From assembly GCA_963721065.1 (NCBI GenBank), contig CAVRHO010000005.1, positions 434,001 through 498,000 of the forward strand: a DNA stretch of 64,000 bases, in the 5' to 3' direction. A program made the translations under genes and the position numbers. Positions within the stretch are counted from its first letter, which is position 1; each line of letters opens with the position of its first letter. This document shows positions 8,476 to 16,719 of the stretch, one piece after another. Source of the DNA: CAWBLP01 sp963721065. GTDB taxonomy: Bacteria; Pseudomonadota; Alphaproteobacteria; Acetobacterales; Acetobacteraceae. The notes beneath the pieces are model-generated. The model had not been told where the DNA came from. It searched no databases and was given only the letters and a program-made list of their open reading frames with translations.

Positions 8476-9250
8476 ATGTCCGATCCGTTCGCCCCGTTCC
8501 GCCTGGCCGGCCGCACCGCGCTGGTCACCGGCGCCCGTCGCGAAATCGGCCGCGCGATCGCCGCTGGGGCTGGCCGGTGCCGGGGCGCGCCTCGCCATCC
8601 ACCACGCCGGCACATCCGAAGAGCGGGAGGACGCGGACGCCGTGGTGCAGCAGATCCGCGGGGCGGGCGGCGAGGCCACCGCCTTCGGCCAGGACTTCGC
8701 CCAGGACGACGCCGGCCGGCACCTGGCCGCTGCGGTGACCGCCTGGGCACCGGTGGACATCCTGGTGCTGAACGCCTCGATCGAGCTGCCGGAGGATTTC
8801 GCCACCATCTCCCGCGAGCATTTCGACCGTCAGATTGCCGTCAACCTGCGCAGCGCGATGGAGCTGTTGCAGGCCCTGGTGCCGCCCATGGCCGCGCGCG
8901 GCTGGGGCCGGGTGGTCACCGTCGGCAGCGTGCAGCAGGAGCGTCCGCACCCGGCGATGTTCGTCTATGCCGCGACCAAGGCGGCGCAGCGCAACTGGGC
9001 GCTGAGCCTGGCCCGTCAGTTCGGCGGCCAGGGCGTGACGGTGAACAACCTGGCGCCGGGCGCGATCCTCACGGCCCGCAACCGCACGCAGATGGAAACC
9101 GAGGGTGACGCCCTGGTGCAGCGCATCCCCGCCGGCCGCCTGGGCCGCCCGGACGATCTGGTGGGGGCGGCGCTGCTGCTGTGCTCCGACGCCGGCAGCT
9201 ACATCAACGGCGCCAACCTGTTCGTGGACGGCGGACGCACCGCCGTGTGA
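8476..9250 (+). pseudogene. SDR-family oxidoreductase, one frameshift
   Basis: A short-chain dehydrogenase/reductase, 257 residues after removal of one base (G at 8563). The first frame gives the dinucleotide motif TGARREIG (19-26). The second carries LAGAGARLAIHH, the LNAS block, and the catalytic YAATK (Tyr-x-x-x-Lys). The C-terminus ends INGANLFVDGG, the classic SDR ending. The slip sits in GCCGCTGGGGCTG: without the extra G the protein reads AIALGLAGAGA as in relatives. It probably reduces or oxidises a keto/hydroxy acid intermediate alongside the adjacent UxaA-type dehydratase. Real mutation or sequencing error cannot be separated here. Confidence 0.85.
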
Positions 9251-9330
9251 CGCGCTCACCGTCCCGTCTTGCCCCTGCGCCCCTGCGGCATTAGTCCGGA
9301 CCTCCCACTCCAGCCGCAGGACCAACCGCC

Positions 9331-10854
9331 ATGGCCACACCGCAAGTGATCCGTCTGCATCAAGGGGACAGCGTGGTGATCGCCCGCGCCACCCTGCTGC
9401 CCGGCACGACGGTGGCCGACGGCGTTACCACCACCGACCGCATCCCCGCCGGCCACAAGGTCGCGGTGCGGCCGATCGCGCAGGGTGAGCCGATCCGCCG
9501 CTACGGGCAGATCATCGGGTTCGCGTCCCAGCCGATCGCGCCAGGCCAGCATGTGCACGTGCAGAACTGCGAGATGGGCGACTTCGCGAAGGACTACGGC
9601 TACACGGTGGACGCACGGCCGACCGACTATGCCAACACGCCTGCCAGCTTCATGGGCATCCGCCGCCCGGATGGCCGCGTCGCCACGCGCAACTACATCG
9701 GCATCCTGACCAGCGTGAACTGCAGCGCGCATGTGGCCGGCGTGGTGGCGGACATGTTCAGGCGCAACCCGATGACCGGCGACGATCCGCTGGCGGACTA
9801 CCCGAACGTCGATGGCGTGGTGGCGCTGACCCACAAGACCGGCTGCGGCATGAGCGAGGGCGACGGGCTGCGCCTGCTGCGCCGCACCCTGGGCGGATAT
9901 GCGCGGCACCCGAACTTCTCCCACGTCATCGTGCTGGGCCTGGGCTGCGAGGTGAACCAGATCGGCGGCCTGATGGAGGAGCAGAAGCTGGCCGGCCGGC
10001 TGAAGGCGATGGACATCCAGACCATGGGCGGCAGCCGCAAGACCGTCGCCGCCGGGGTGGAGTTCGTGAAGGAGGTGCTGGCCGAGGCGAACCAGGTGCA
10101 CCGCGAGCCGGTGCCCGCCAGCGAACTGACCATCGCGCTGCAGTGCGGCGGGTCCGACGGCTATTCCGGCGTGTCCGCCAACCCGGCGCTGGGCGCGGCC
10201 AGCGACCTGGTGGTGCGGCACGGCGGCACGGTGATCCTGTCGGAAACGCCGGAGACCTACGGCGCCGAACACCTGCTGACCCGTCGTGCGGTGTCACAGG
10301 AAGTGGGCGAGAAGCTGGTGGCCCTGATGCGCTGGTGGGAGGAGTACACCAGGCGGGAAGGTGCCGAGATGAACGCCAACCCCTCCCCCGGCAACAAGGC
10401 CGGCGGCCTGACCACGATTCTGGAAAAGTCGCTCGGCGCCATGGCCAAGGCAGGCAGCACCAACCTGGTGGACGTGGTGCAGTACGCCGAGCAGGTGGCG
10501 GCCAAGGGGTTCGTGTTCATGGATACGCCCGGCTATGACCCGGTGGCGGCGACGGGCCAGGTGGCGGGCGGGGCCAACATGGTGTGCTTCACCACCGGCC
10601 GCGGCAGCGTGTTCGGCTGCAAGCCGGCGCCCAGCATCAAGCTGGCGACCAACACGCCGATGTACAGGCACATCGAAGACGACATGGACGTGAACTGCGG
10701 CACCATCCTGGACGGCGAGGAGACCGTGCAGGAATGCGGCCAGCGGATCTTCGAGCTGATGCTGCGGGTGGCCAGCGGCGAGCGCACCAAGAGCGAGCAG
10801 TTCGACTTCGGGGCCGCGGAGTTTGCCCCGTGGGTGGTCGGCGCGACGATGTAA
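9331..10854 (+). CDS. UxaA-family altronate/galactarate dehydratase-like hydrolase
   Basis: A 507-residue, full-length UxaA-family protein. The N-terminal SAF domain (about 1-95: LHQGDSVVIAR through HVHVQNCEMGDF) is followed by the large dehydratase domain with TRNYIGILTSVNCS, HKTGCGM, the GLGCEVNQ block and the CGGSDGYSG segment. Cysteines and histidines in these blocks bind the iron needed for beta-elimination of water from aldonic/aldaric acids such as altronate or galactarate. It lies 80 bp after the SDR gene on the same strand and is probably co-transcribed with it. The exact sugar acid is not predictable. Confidence 0.88.
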   Translation: MATPQVIRLHQGDSVVIARATLLPGTTVADGVTTTDRIPAGHKVAVRPIAQGEPIRRYGQIIGFASQPIAPGQHVHVQNCEMGDFAKDYGYTVDARPTDYANTPASFMGIRRPDGRVATRNYIGILTSVNCSAHVAGVVADMFRRNPMTGDDPLADYPNVDGVVALTHKTGCGMSEGDGLRLLRRTLGGYARHPNFSHVIVLGLGCEVNQIGGLMEEQKLAGRLKAMDIQTMGGSRKTVAAGVEFVKEVLAEANQVHREPVPASELTIALQCGGSDGYSGVSANPALGAASDLVVRHGGTVILSETPETYGAEHLLTRRAVSQEVGEKLVALMRWWEEYTRREGAEMNANPSPGNKAGGLTTILEKSLGAMAKAGSTNLVDVVQYAEQVAAKGFVFMDTPGYDPVAATGQVAGGANMVCFTTGRGSVFGCKPAPSIKLATNTPMYRHIEDDMDVNCGTILDGEETVQECGQRIFELMLRVASGERTKSEQFDFGAAEFAPWVVGATM

Positions 10855-11027
10855 TACCAGTCCGCGTATCGTCTGACCGTTGGCCGGCAACTCACCGTCA
10901 TGGTCGGCGAAGGCCGGCCATCCACGATTTTTGCTGAAGGCGTCTATGAACAGTCGTGGATGGCCCGCCTGCGCGGGCCATGACGCTGAATGGCTGGCCG
11001 TGTGTCAATCACAATGCGGATTGGTAT
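10854..11027. repeat. Nested inverted-repeat intergenic element (MITE-like)
   Basis: The outer ends ATACCAGTCCGC (10854-10865) and GCGGATTGGTAT (11016-11027) are inverted repeats with one mismatch. Inside, GGCCATCCACGA (10917-10928) pairs with TCGTGGATGGCC (10955-10966), and the CATGGTCGGC...GCGGGCCATG borders (10899-10982) resemble the ends of the ~100-bp palindromes at 32.0, 46.2 and 48.9 kb. No coding capacity. It begins on the last base of the uxaA-like stop codon. The size and structure are those of a small non-autonomous mobile element. Confidence 0.6.
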
Positions 11028-11089
11028 AAGTCGTACGCGCCGGTTCACTGGCCACGCGGCAGTGTGATTGCTGCTGGCAGGTCCGAGAT

Positions 11090-11128
11090 TTGTGGACAAA
11101 ATAGCCACTGAAGAGCTATTTTCGCCCC
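11090..11128 (+). promoter_or_regulatory. Promoter and operator of the Phd/PIN module (leaderless start)
   Basis: An 8-bp inverted repeat AAAATAGC (11098-11105) / GCTATTTT (11115-11122) with a 9-base spacer lies just before the antitoxin ATG at 11129, in an AT-rich island. TGGACA (11093-11098) and TATTTT (11117-11122) have 18-bp spacing and could serve as -35 and -10. Transcription would then start at or next to the ATG, and no Shine-Dalgarno sequence is visible. The arms overlap the promoter, as expected for antitoxin autorepression. Confidence 0.55.
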
Positions 11129-11380
11129 ATGAGCACGCATAGCGTCGTCGAGGCGAAAAACCAGCTCTCCGACCTGATCGACCGGGCACAACATGGCGAA
11201 TCGGTGGTGATCACCCGCCATGGCACCCCGGTCGCAGAACTGCGCGCGATCCCTCCTGCGCCGCGTCCGCTGGGCAAAGCAGACATGGATTGGCTCGCGG
11301 CTCGTCGAGTGGCCCGGCGGAAGGCTTCGGAAGACGCCGGGACGCTGGTCAGTCGTGGCCGAGACGAAGAACAAAGGTGA
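11129..11380 (+). CDS. Phd/YefM-family antitoxin
   Basis: An 83-residue antitoxin of the prevent-host-death family. The N-terminal DNA-binding fold is clear: VVEAKNQLSDLIDRAQHGE (7-25), then VVITRHGTPVAEL (26-38). The C-terminal, charged tail (DMDWLAARRVARRKA) is the segment that normally wraps around and inhibits the toxin. It would repress its own promoter through the AAAATAGC/GCTATTTT palindrome immediately upstream. Its stop overlaps the toxin's GTG start (GTGA), ensuring coupled translation. It is one of four PIN-associated antitoxin loci in the window and one of two complete ones. Confidence 0.88.
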   Translation: MSTHSVVEAKNQLSDLIDRAQHGESVVITRHGTPVAELRAIPPAPRPLGKADMDWLAARRVARRKASEDAGTLVSRGRDEEQR

Positions 11381-11799
11381 TCGTCTATCTGGATGCCAGC
11401 GTCCTGGTGGCTCTGTTCACACAAGACGCCCTTACCGACCGCGCAACGCAATTCCTGGAAGCCACGCGCCCGGTCGTCACCGTCAGTGATTTTGCGTCGG
11501 CTGAATTCGCCTCTGCCGTGGCGCGACTCACCCGCATGCAGGAGATCACCCAGGAAGAGGCAAGAGCGGTCCTTGCCGACTTTGATCTTTGGCGCCTGAG
11601 AACAACACACACGTCTGTCGTAACAACGGCGGATATCGCTGCCGCAGCCGCATACCTTCGTCGCCTCGATCTGACGCTTCGTACCGCTGATGCGATCAAT
11701 ATCGCCATTGCGCAGCGCCTTGAGGCGCCGCTTGCCACCTTCGACATCAAGATGGCCGCGAGCGCGCGTGTCCTCGGTTCGGCGGTTGCCGAGGCCTGA
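11377..11799 (+). CDS. PIN-domain (VapC-type) ribonuclease toxin
   Basis: A 140-residue PIN-domain toxin, a metal-dependent RNase that in studied VapC proteins cleaves tRNA or rRNA. The acidic catalytic residues are in place: Asp6 (IVYLDAS), Glu43 (SAEFASAV), Asp105 (TADAINIAIA) and Asp123 (TFD). The GTG at 11377 overlaps the antitoxin stop and puts the start at the first beta strand. The open frame extends 29 codons further upstream but is antitoxin sequence read in another frame. Together with the Phd-type antitoxin it forms an apparently intact type II module. The target RNA is unknown. Confidence 0.88.
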   Translation: MIVYLDASVLVALFTQDALTDRATQFLEATRPVVTVSDFASAEFASAVARLTRMQEITQEEARAVLADFDLWRLRTTHTSVVTTADIAAAAAYLRRLDLTLRTADAINIAIAQRLEAPLATFDIKMAASARVLGSAVAEA

Positions 11800-11896
11800 T
11801 CTCAGCCTGTCAGTTCACCATAGGGGCCATTGCCAACGACAGCCGGACGCGTGATCCGCACCAACTCATGCCCAACAGCCGCTTCCAACGAGTTGC

Positions 11897-13018
11897 CTAG
11901 CCGAGCAGCGCATCCACCTCGGCGGCCGGCAGATCCCAGGCGGCGAGTGCCTCCCGCGCGTCCACGCTGCCCGGTGGCCGCGGGGCCGGTGCGATACTGC
12001 GGGAGAAGCGCGGTGCCGGGCCGGGCTGGCTGACGCCACCGACCGAAATGAAGGTGTTGCGGGCCTGGTTGTGCGGATGCTGCGCCGCTTCATCCATCGA
12101 CAGCACCGGAGCGAAGCAGGAGTCCGTGCCCTCCAGCAGTTGGCACCATTCCGCCCGGGTGCGAGTGCGGAACTTCTCGGCCAGGCGCGCCTTTACTGCC
12201 GGCCAGTTCGCGCGGTCCAACTGTGCGGGCATGCTGGCGGGATCGATCTCCAGGATACGCAGCAGTTCGGCGTGGAACCGGGCCTCGATCGCGGCGACGG
12301 ACACGTATTCGCCGTCGGCGCACTCATAGACCTCGTAGAAATAGGCGCCGGAATCCAGCAGGTTCTCGCCGCGCGGCGCGTTGTGCCGGCCGGCGGCCCG
12401 CGCGCCATAGGCCGGCGTCATCAGCGATGACGCGCCATCGATCATCGCCGCGTCCACCACCTGCCCCACGCCGGTGCTGCGCGCCGCGATGATCGCCGCC
12501 AGCACGCCGGTGACCAGGTACAGCGCGCCGCCACCGTAGTCGCCCACCAGGTTCAGCGGCGGCGTGGGCGGCTGCCCGGCGCGGCCGATCGCGTGCAGCG
12601 CGCCGGTGATGGCGATGTAGTTCAGGTCGTGCCCCGCGGCCTGTGCCAGGGGCCCGTCCTGGCCCCAGCCAGTGACGCGGCCGAACACCAGGCGCTTGTT
12701 GCGTGCCAGGCAGACATCGGGCCCCAGACCCAGCCGCTCCATCACGCCGGGACGGAAGCCCTCGATCAGCGCATCGGCGCCGTCGATCAGGCGCAGCACG
12801 CGGGCGATCGCCTCGGGCTGCTTCAGGTCCAGGCGGATCTCCGCCCGGTTGCGCTTGACGAACTCGAACTCCGGCGGCAGGCGCACGCCGAGGTCCGCTT
12901 CCTTTGGCCGATCGATGCGCAGCACCGTGGCGCCCATGTCGGCCAGCAGCATGCCGGCCATCGGAGCCGGTCCGATGCCGACAAACTCAACGATCTTCAC
13001 GCCTGCAAGGGGTCCCAT
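11897..13018 (-). CDS. CaiB/BaiF class III CoA-transferase, alpha-methylacyl-CoA racemase-like
   Basis: A 373-residue member of the class III CoA-transferase family, closest in pattern to alpha-methylacyl-CoA racemase. It starts GVKIVEFVGIGPAP. The racemase catalytic pair is visible: His130 in AAGHDLNYIA and Asp160 in LVGDYGGGALY. The later block ENLLDSGAYFYEVYECADG matches the region carrying the racemase Glu. It should epimerise 2-methylacyl-CoA esters in branched-chain or side-chain degradation. ATG 13018 is chosen from family length; the upstream extension has no similarity. It is divergent from the DMT transporter, with 76 bp between starts. Confidence 0.88.
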   Translation of the reverse strand: MGPLAGVKIVEFVGIGPAPMAGMLLADMGATVLRIDRPKEADLGVRLPPEFEFVKRNRAEIRLDLKQPEAIARVLRLIDGADALIEGFRPGVMERLGLGPDVCLARNKRLVFGRVTGWGQDGPLAQAAGHDLNYIAITGALHAIGRAGQPPTPPLNLVGDYGGGALYLVTGVLAAIIAARSTGVGQVVDAAMIDGASSLMTPAYGARAAGRHNAPRGENLLDSGAYFYEVYECADGEYVSVAAIEARFHAELLRILEIDPASMPAQLDRANWPAVKARLAEKFRTRTRAEWCQLLEGTDSCFAPVLSMDEAAQHPHNQARNTFISVGGVSQPGPAPRFSRSIAPAPRPPGSVDAREALAAWDLPAAEVDALLG

Positions 13019-13094
13019 GCACGGGAGGCTAGAACGCGGGTGACCGCCCGGCAATATCTTGCCAGCGCGCGGTCGTTCCGCGAGGTTTGCCATA

Positions 13095-14021
13095 ATGCAA
13101 ACCCGCCCCGCCCTGCCGTTCGACCGGCTGTCCCCGTCCCTGCAAGGCATCGCCTGGCTGGCCCTGTCCGGCATCGTTTTCGCGCTGCTCAACACGCTGT
13201 TGCGCCACCTGACGCTGGAACTGCCGCCGTTCCAGACGGTGTGCCTGCGCTACGCATCCGGCGGGCTGGTGCTGCTGCCCTTCGTGCTGCATGCCGGGCC
13301 GCGCGCCTATCGCCCGAACCGCCTGGCCGGGCAGTTCTTTCGTGGCGCCGCGCACACCTCCGGCATGCTGCTGTGGTTCACCGCACTGCCGCATCTGACG
13401 CTGGCCGATACCACCGCCATCGGGTTCACCGCGCCGATCTTCGTCATGCTGGGCGGTGCGTTCGTGTTCCACGAACGCATGGTGTGGACACGATGGGTCT
13501 CCGCCCTTGTGGGCTTCGCCGGCGTGATGGTCGTGGTCGGGCCGAATCTCTCTGGCACCGGCGGTACCTACCAACTCGCCATGCTCGGCTCCGCGCCGCT
13601 GTTCGCCACGTCGCAACTCATCGCCAAGGCCCTGACCCGACGCGACCGCAGCGAGGTGATCGTGCTGTGGCAGTGCCTGACGATCTGCCTGTTCTCCGCG
13701 CCGCTGGCGATCTGGCAGTGGACCACGCCCAGCCTGGTGCAGTGCGGCTGGTTCCTGGTGAGCGGCGTGCTGGGCACCACGGCGCATTACTGCGCGACGC
13801 AGGCGTACCGCGTGGCCGACGTGTCGGCGACCCAGCCGGTGCGGTTCTTCGACCTGATCTGGGCGACGATCATGGGGCTGCTGGTGTTCGGCAACGTGCC
13901 GACCGCAACCACCCTGCTGGGCGGGCTGGTCATCTTCGCCGCCACCACGTGGACCGCCCGGCGCGAGGCGCGCGGTGCGGCCGCGTTGGCACGGGGGAAG
14001 GCGTATCGCCGCGCGGCCTAG
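13095..14021 (+). CDS. DMT-superfamily (EamA) transporter
   Basis: A 308-residue inner-membrane protein with two EamA repeats and about ten hydrophobic helices, beginning at residue 17 (LQGIAWLALSGIVFALLNTL). Features of the family: PPFQTVCLRYASGGLVLLP in repeat one, LPHLTLADTTAIGFTAPIF, and in repeat two GTTAHYCATQAYRVADVSA followed by PVRFFDLIWATIMGLLVFG. Such proteins export amino acids, nucleosides or other small metabolites; no substrate can be read from sequence. ATG 13095 is preferred over an in-frame start 12 codons earlier since it gives a normal cytoplasmic N-terminus. Convergent with the CoA ester lyase gene. Confidence 0.85.
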   Translation: MQTRPALPFDRLSPSLQGIAWLALSGIVFALLNTLLRHLTLELPPFQTVCLRYASGGLVLLPFVLHAGPRAYRPNRLAGQFFRGAAHTSGMLLWFTALPHLTLADTTAIGFTAPIFVMLGGAFVFHERMVWTRWVSALVGFAGVMVVVGPNLSGTGGTYQLAMLGSAPLFATSQLIAKALTRRDRSEVIVLWQCLTICLFSAPLAIWQWTTPSLVQCGWFLVSGVLGTTAHYCATQAYRVADVSATQPVRFFDLIWATIMGLLVFGNVPTATTLLGGLVIFAATTWTARREARGAAALARGKAYRRAA

Positions 14022-14051
14022 CCTGCGCGATGAAAGGACACGCCTGTGTCG

Positions 14052-14939
14052 TTACTGGCTGCGCCGCTTGATCGCCGCCGCCTGCGCCAGCACGTTCTTC
14101 GCCCGCTGCACCACGGGCACGTCGATCATTGCGCCCTCGAACTGCACGGCACCGAGGCCCTGCGCATAGGCTGCCTCATACGCGTCCACCATGCGCTGGG
14201 CGCGTTCCACCTCGGTGTCGCTGGGGCCGAACTCCTCGTTCAGCACTGAGACCTGCAGCGGGTGGATCGCGCTCGCGCCGGCGAAGCCGAGCCGCTTGGA
14301 GCGGCGGACGATGGCGCGGAAAGCGTCCTGGTCGCGGAAATCCGCAATCGAGCCGACGAAGCCCATCGGCAGGATACCGGCGGCGCGAGCGGCGAACACC
14401 GTCTGCTGCTTGGGATAGAACAGGCCTTCCGGGTCCGGCATCATCTGCGCGTCGGCGGTGAAGTCCTCGGTGCCCAGGCTGATCGCCACCACGCGCGGGT
14501 GCGACTTCGCGATGGCCTCCAGGCGGAAGAAGCCGGCGGTGGTTTCCACCAGCAGCACGAACTGCATCGCGCCGGCGGGCAGTCCGCGCTCGTTCTCCAG
14601 CTCGGCGACGATCTCGGCCACGGCGAGCACGTGTTCGGCGCTGTCCACCTTGGTGAGCACCAGCGCCTTGATGCCGGGGATCACCGCGGCTTCCAGGTCG
14701 CGCACCAGCAGGCGCCAGGGGCGGTTCACCCGCACCAGCACGTCGGCGCCGCGGCGGTTCACCTGCGGGATGGCGGACTCGATCAGCGTGCGGGCGTGTT
14801 CCTTCTGGGAGGGCGCAACGGCGTCCTCCAGATCCAGGATGATGCCGTCGGCGCCGCGGTCGGCGCCGGTGCGCACGAATTTCTCCGCGGTGACCGGGAC
14901 GAACAGCAGCGAACGCCAGACGGGAAGATCGGTGCGCAT
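14052..14939 (-). CDS. CoA ester lyase (HpcH/HpaI aldolase, CitE-like)
   Basis: A 295-residue CitE-like lyase of the HpcH/HpaI superfamily. Diagnostic blocks: WRSLLFVPVTAEKFV (7-21), GADGIILDLEDAVAP (metal-binding Asp/Glu), DVLVRVNRPW with the conserved Arg, and GTEDFTADA (Mg-binding acidic pair). Family members cleave or form malyl-CoA, methylmalyl-CoA, citramalyl-CoA or related beta-hydroxyacyl-CoA esters. The neighbouring CoA-transferases fit a CoA-thioester catabolic role, but the substrate is open. Start: ATG 14939 with GAAGGAG 8 bases upstream. Confidence 0.88.
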   Translation of the reverse strand: MRTDLPVWRSLLFVPVTAEKFVRTGADRGADGIILDLEDAVAPSQKEHARTLIESAIPQVNRRGADVLVRVNRPWRLLVRDLEAAVIPGIKALVLTKVDSAEHVLAVAEIVAELENERGLPAGAMQFVLLVETTAGFFRLEAIAKSHPRVVAISLGTEDFTADAQMMPDPEGLFYPKQQTVFAARAAGILPMGFVGSIADFRDQDAFRAIVRRSKRLGFAGASAIHPLQVSVLNEEFGPSDTEVERAQRMVDAYEAAYAQGLGAVQFEGAMIDVPVVQRAKNVLAQAAAIKRRSQ

Positions 14940-15107
14940 GGTGGGGACTCCTTCGCCCTGGAACAGCCGGACCGTATCAGGCCGCATGCATCCTGCCGCA
15001 TGCCTGCGTGGCACGGTCAAGGGCGCGGTGGCTGCGCCAGGGCAGGCGGGATTACGGTGACAACGCCGAAAGGAGGGCCGAAAGACCCACGGCCCATCCC
15101 GCACTCA

Positions 15108-16292
15108 CTACTCGGCTGCCGCCGCGGTTTTCACGTTGCCAAACGCTGGCATGACTTCCTTTGCAAAGCGGTCAAGGTCCTCGAGCTGGATATCGAGCGG
15201 CGTGCCGAGTGGTGTCGCGCAGATGACCCGATCGAGTCCGGGATAACGCGCTTCAACGGCTTTCAGCTGCTCGATGATGTCAGCCGGCGTGCCTGCGAGG
15301 AACCCACCCGCCTTCACCGCGTCCTCTATCGTAGGCAGGCCGACTGTGCCGGCGAGCGCGGGGTTGCGCATCGCCTCGATCTGCTTGTCGGTGAGTGCGC
15401 GTACCAGGCGCAGCTCGCCGAACATCTTCATATTCTCTTCGTAATGTGGCGCAGCCTCGCGGATCGCCTGTTCGCGACTGGAGGAGATATGGAATTGATA
15501 GCCGAGCGCCAGCCGCTCGCCCAATTCGAGCTTGATGCCGCGACGGGCATACGCCTGCTGAAACCCGATCATGTGCCGCTCGACGGCGCCGCCCTCGGCC
15601 GAACCGCCGCCGATCACGCCACTGATACCGTGCTTGGCCATGAAGTTGAAAGCGCGCTCCGAGCCGCTCTGGATCGGCTGCCAACACTCGACCGGCAGGT
15701 GTTCCGGCCCCGGAACCAGGGTGATTTCCTTGAGCGTATAGCCACGATAGGGCACCTCGGGTGGGATTGTGTAGTACTTGCCGTGGTGCGAGAACGGCTT
15801 GCCTTCGAACGCCTTGAACACGATGTCGACGGCTTCTTCGAACATCTCCCGGTTCGCATTCTGGTCCAGCAGAGGTGATCCGAACGTCTCGACCTCGCGG
15901 GTGTGGTAGCCGCGTGCGACGCCGAAAATGACGCGGCCACCCGTCAGGATATCGGCCATCGCATAATCCTCGGCGAGGCGCAGCGGGTGCCACATCGGCA
16001 CGACATTGAACCCGCATCCGATTTTGAGGTTTTTGGTGACGCCACACAGGTGCATCGCCATCATCAGCAAATTCGGGATCAGCTCGGTACCTTCATTCTG
16101 GAAATGGTGCTCGGCCATCCAGAATGTGTTGTAGCCACGCTCGTCCATGCACTTGGCGTACTCCACAACCTTGTGCATCGCTTTCTGCAACTCCGGTTGC
16201 GAATAGTTGCGCTCGTTGATCGGAGTGCCCTTGTAGCCAAGATTCTCCATATCGGCGGTGCCGTAGTACGAACTGTCGAATTTGGTTATCAC
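15108..16292 (-). CDS. LLM-class flavin-dependent oxidoreductase (luciferase-like monooxygenase)
   Basis: A 394-residue bacterial-luciferase-like protein. Typical marks: MDERGYNTFWMAEHHF (active-site histidines), KIGCGFNVVPMWHPLRLAED, and DILTGGRVIFGVARGYHTRE, the region that holds FMNH2 phosphate. It should use reduced flavin and O2 to oxidise a small organic substrate, a partner reductase supplying flavin. The GTG at 16292 is chosen because GGAGG lies 7 bases upstream. It lies upstream of the CoA ester lyase on the same strand, 168 bp away. Base composition is slightly less GC-rich than its neighbours, as in the methyltransferase and nitronate monooxygenase that follow on the other strand. 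Confidence 0.88.
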   Translation of the reverse strand: MITKFDSSYYGTADMENLGYKGTPINERNYSQPELQKAMHKVVEYAKCMDERGYNTFWMAEHHFQNEGTELIPNLLMMAMHLCGVTKNLKIGCGFNVVPMWHPLRLAEDYAMADILTGGRVIFGVARGYHTREVETFGSPLLDQNANREMFEEAVDIVFKAFEGKPFSHHGKYYTIPPEVPYRGYTLKEITLVPGPEHLPVECWQPIQSGSERAFNFMAKHGISGVIGGGSAEGGAVERHMIGFQQAYARRGIKLELGERLALGYQFHISSSREQAIREAAPHYEENMKMFGELRLVRALTDKQIEAMRNPALAGTVGLPTIEDAVKAGGFLAGTPADIIEQLKAVEARYPGLDRVICATPLGTPLDIQLEDLDRFAKEVMPAFGNVKTAAAAE

Positions 16293-16719
16293 GGCGAGTC
16301 CTCCAGGTTCTTGGGATTGGACGGTAAACCATACGCAGAGCGCCATGCGGGGCGCAGCTTTCAGAGTGGTTCACCTCTCAGTCCTTGACGATGGACGTTG
16401 CGGGCCAGGTGATCAAGGACAGCGTCGGCGGTGGCGGGACCACCAATGTGGGCCTGCCGAGTCTCGATCCGGCCTTTGGCACGGTGGTGCACGTGCGGTC
16501 CTTGACGATCTTCCAGGGCATTGTCACGTCAAGCCGCTCAGGCGGCAAGATACGGGAGCGAATGGTATCGCGCAGGTCACGCGGCATGCGTCTCCGCTGG
16601 AGGCTGCCAAGTTCCTGGTCTGTGCCGGGTCGCTGGCAACCAACCTGGATGCGCAGTCAGGTTTCCCTTTGCCCGCGCACGTGCTGTGCTCCACCTCCAG
16701 AAAAGCACGGGAGACGACC
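16293..16719. other. Non-coding gap with repeated 12-mer between LLM and methyltransferase genes
   Basis: No convincing gene. GTCCTTGACGAT occurs at 16381-16392 and again at 16498-16509, and an inverted partial copy (ATCAAGGAC) lies at 16412-16420. The short open frames here have no family resemblance. The divergent promoters of the flanking genes must lie in this stretch, so the 12-mers are candidate binding sites for a shared regulator, or a remnant duplication. Confidence 0.4.

Noticed and set aside
16378..16587. A 69-codon reverse gene in the LLM/methyltransferase gap
   Set aside because: Its sequence mirrors the duplicated GTCCTTGACGAT segment, it has no ribosome site and no recognisable domain.
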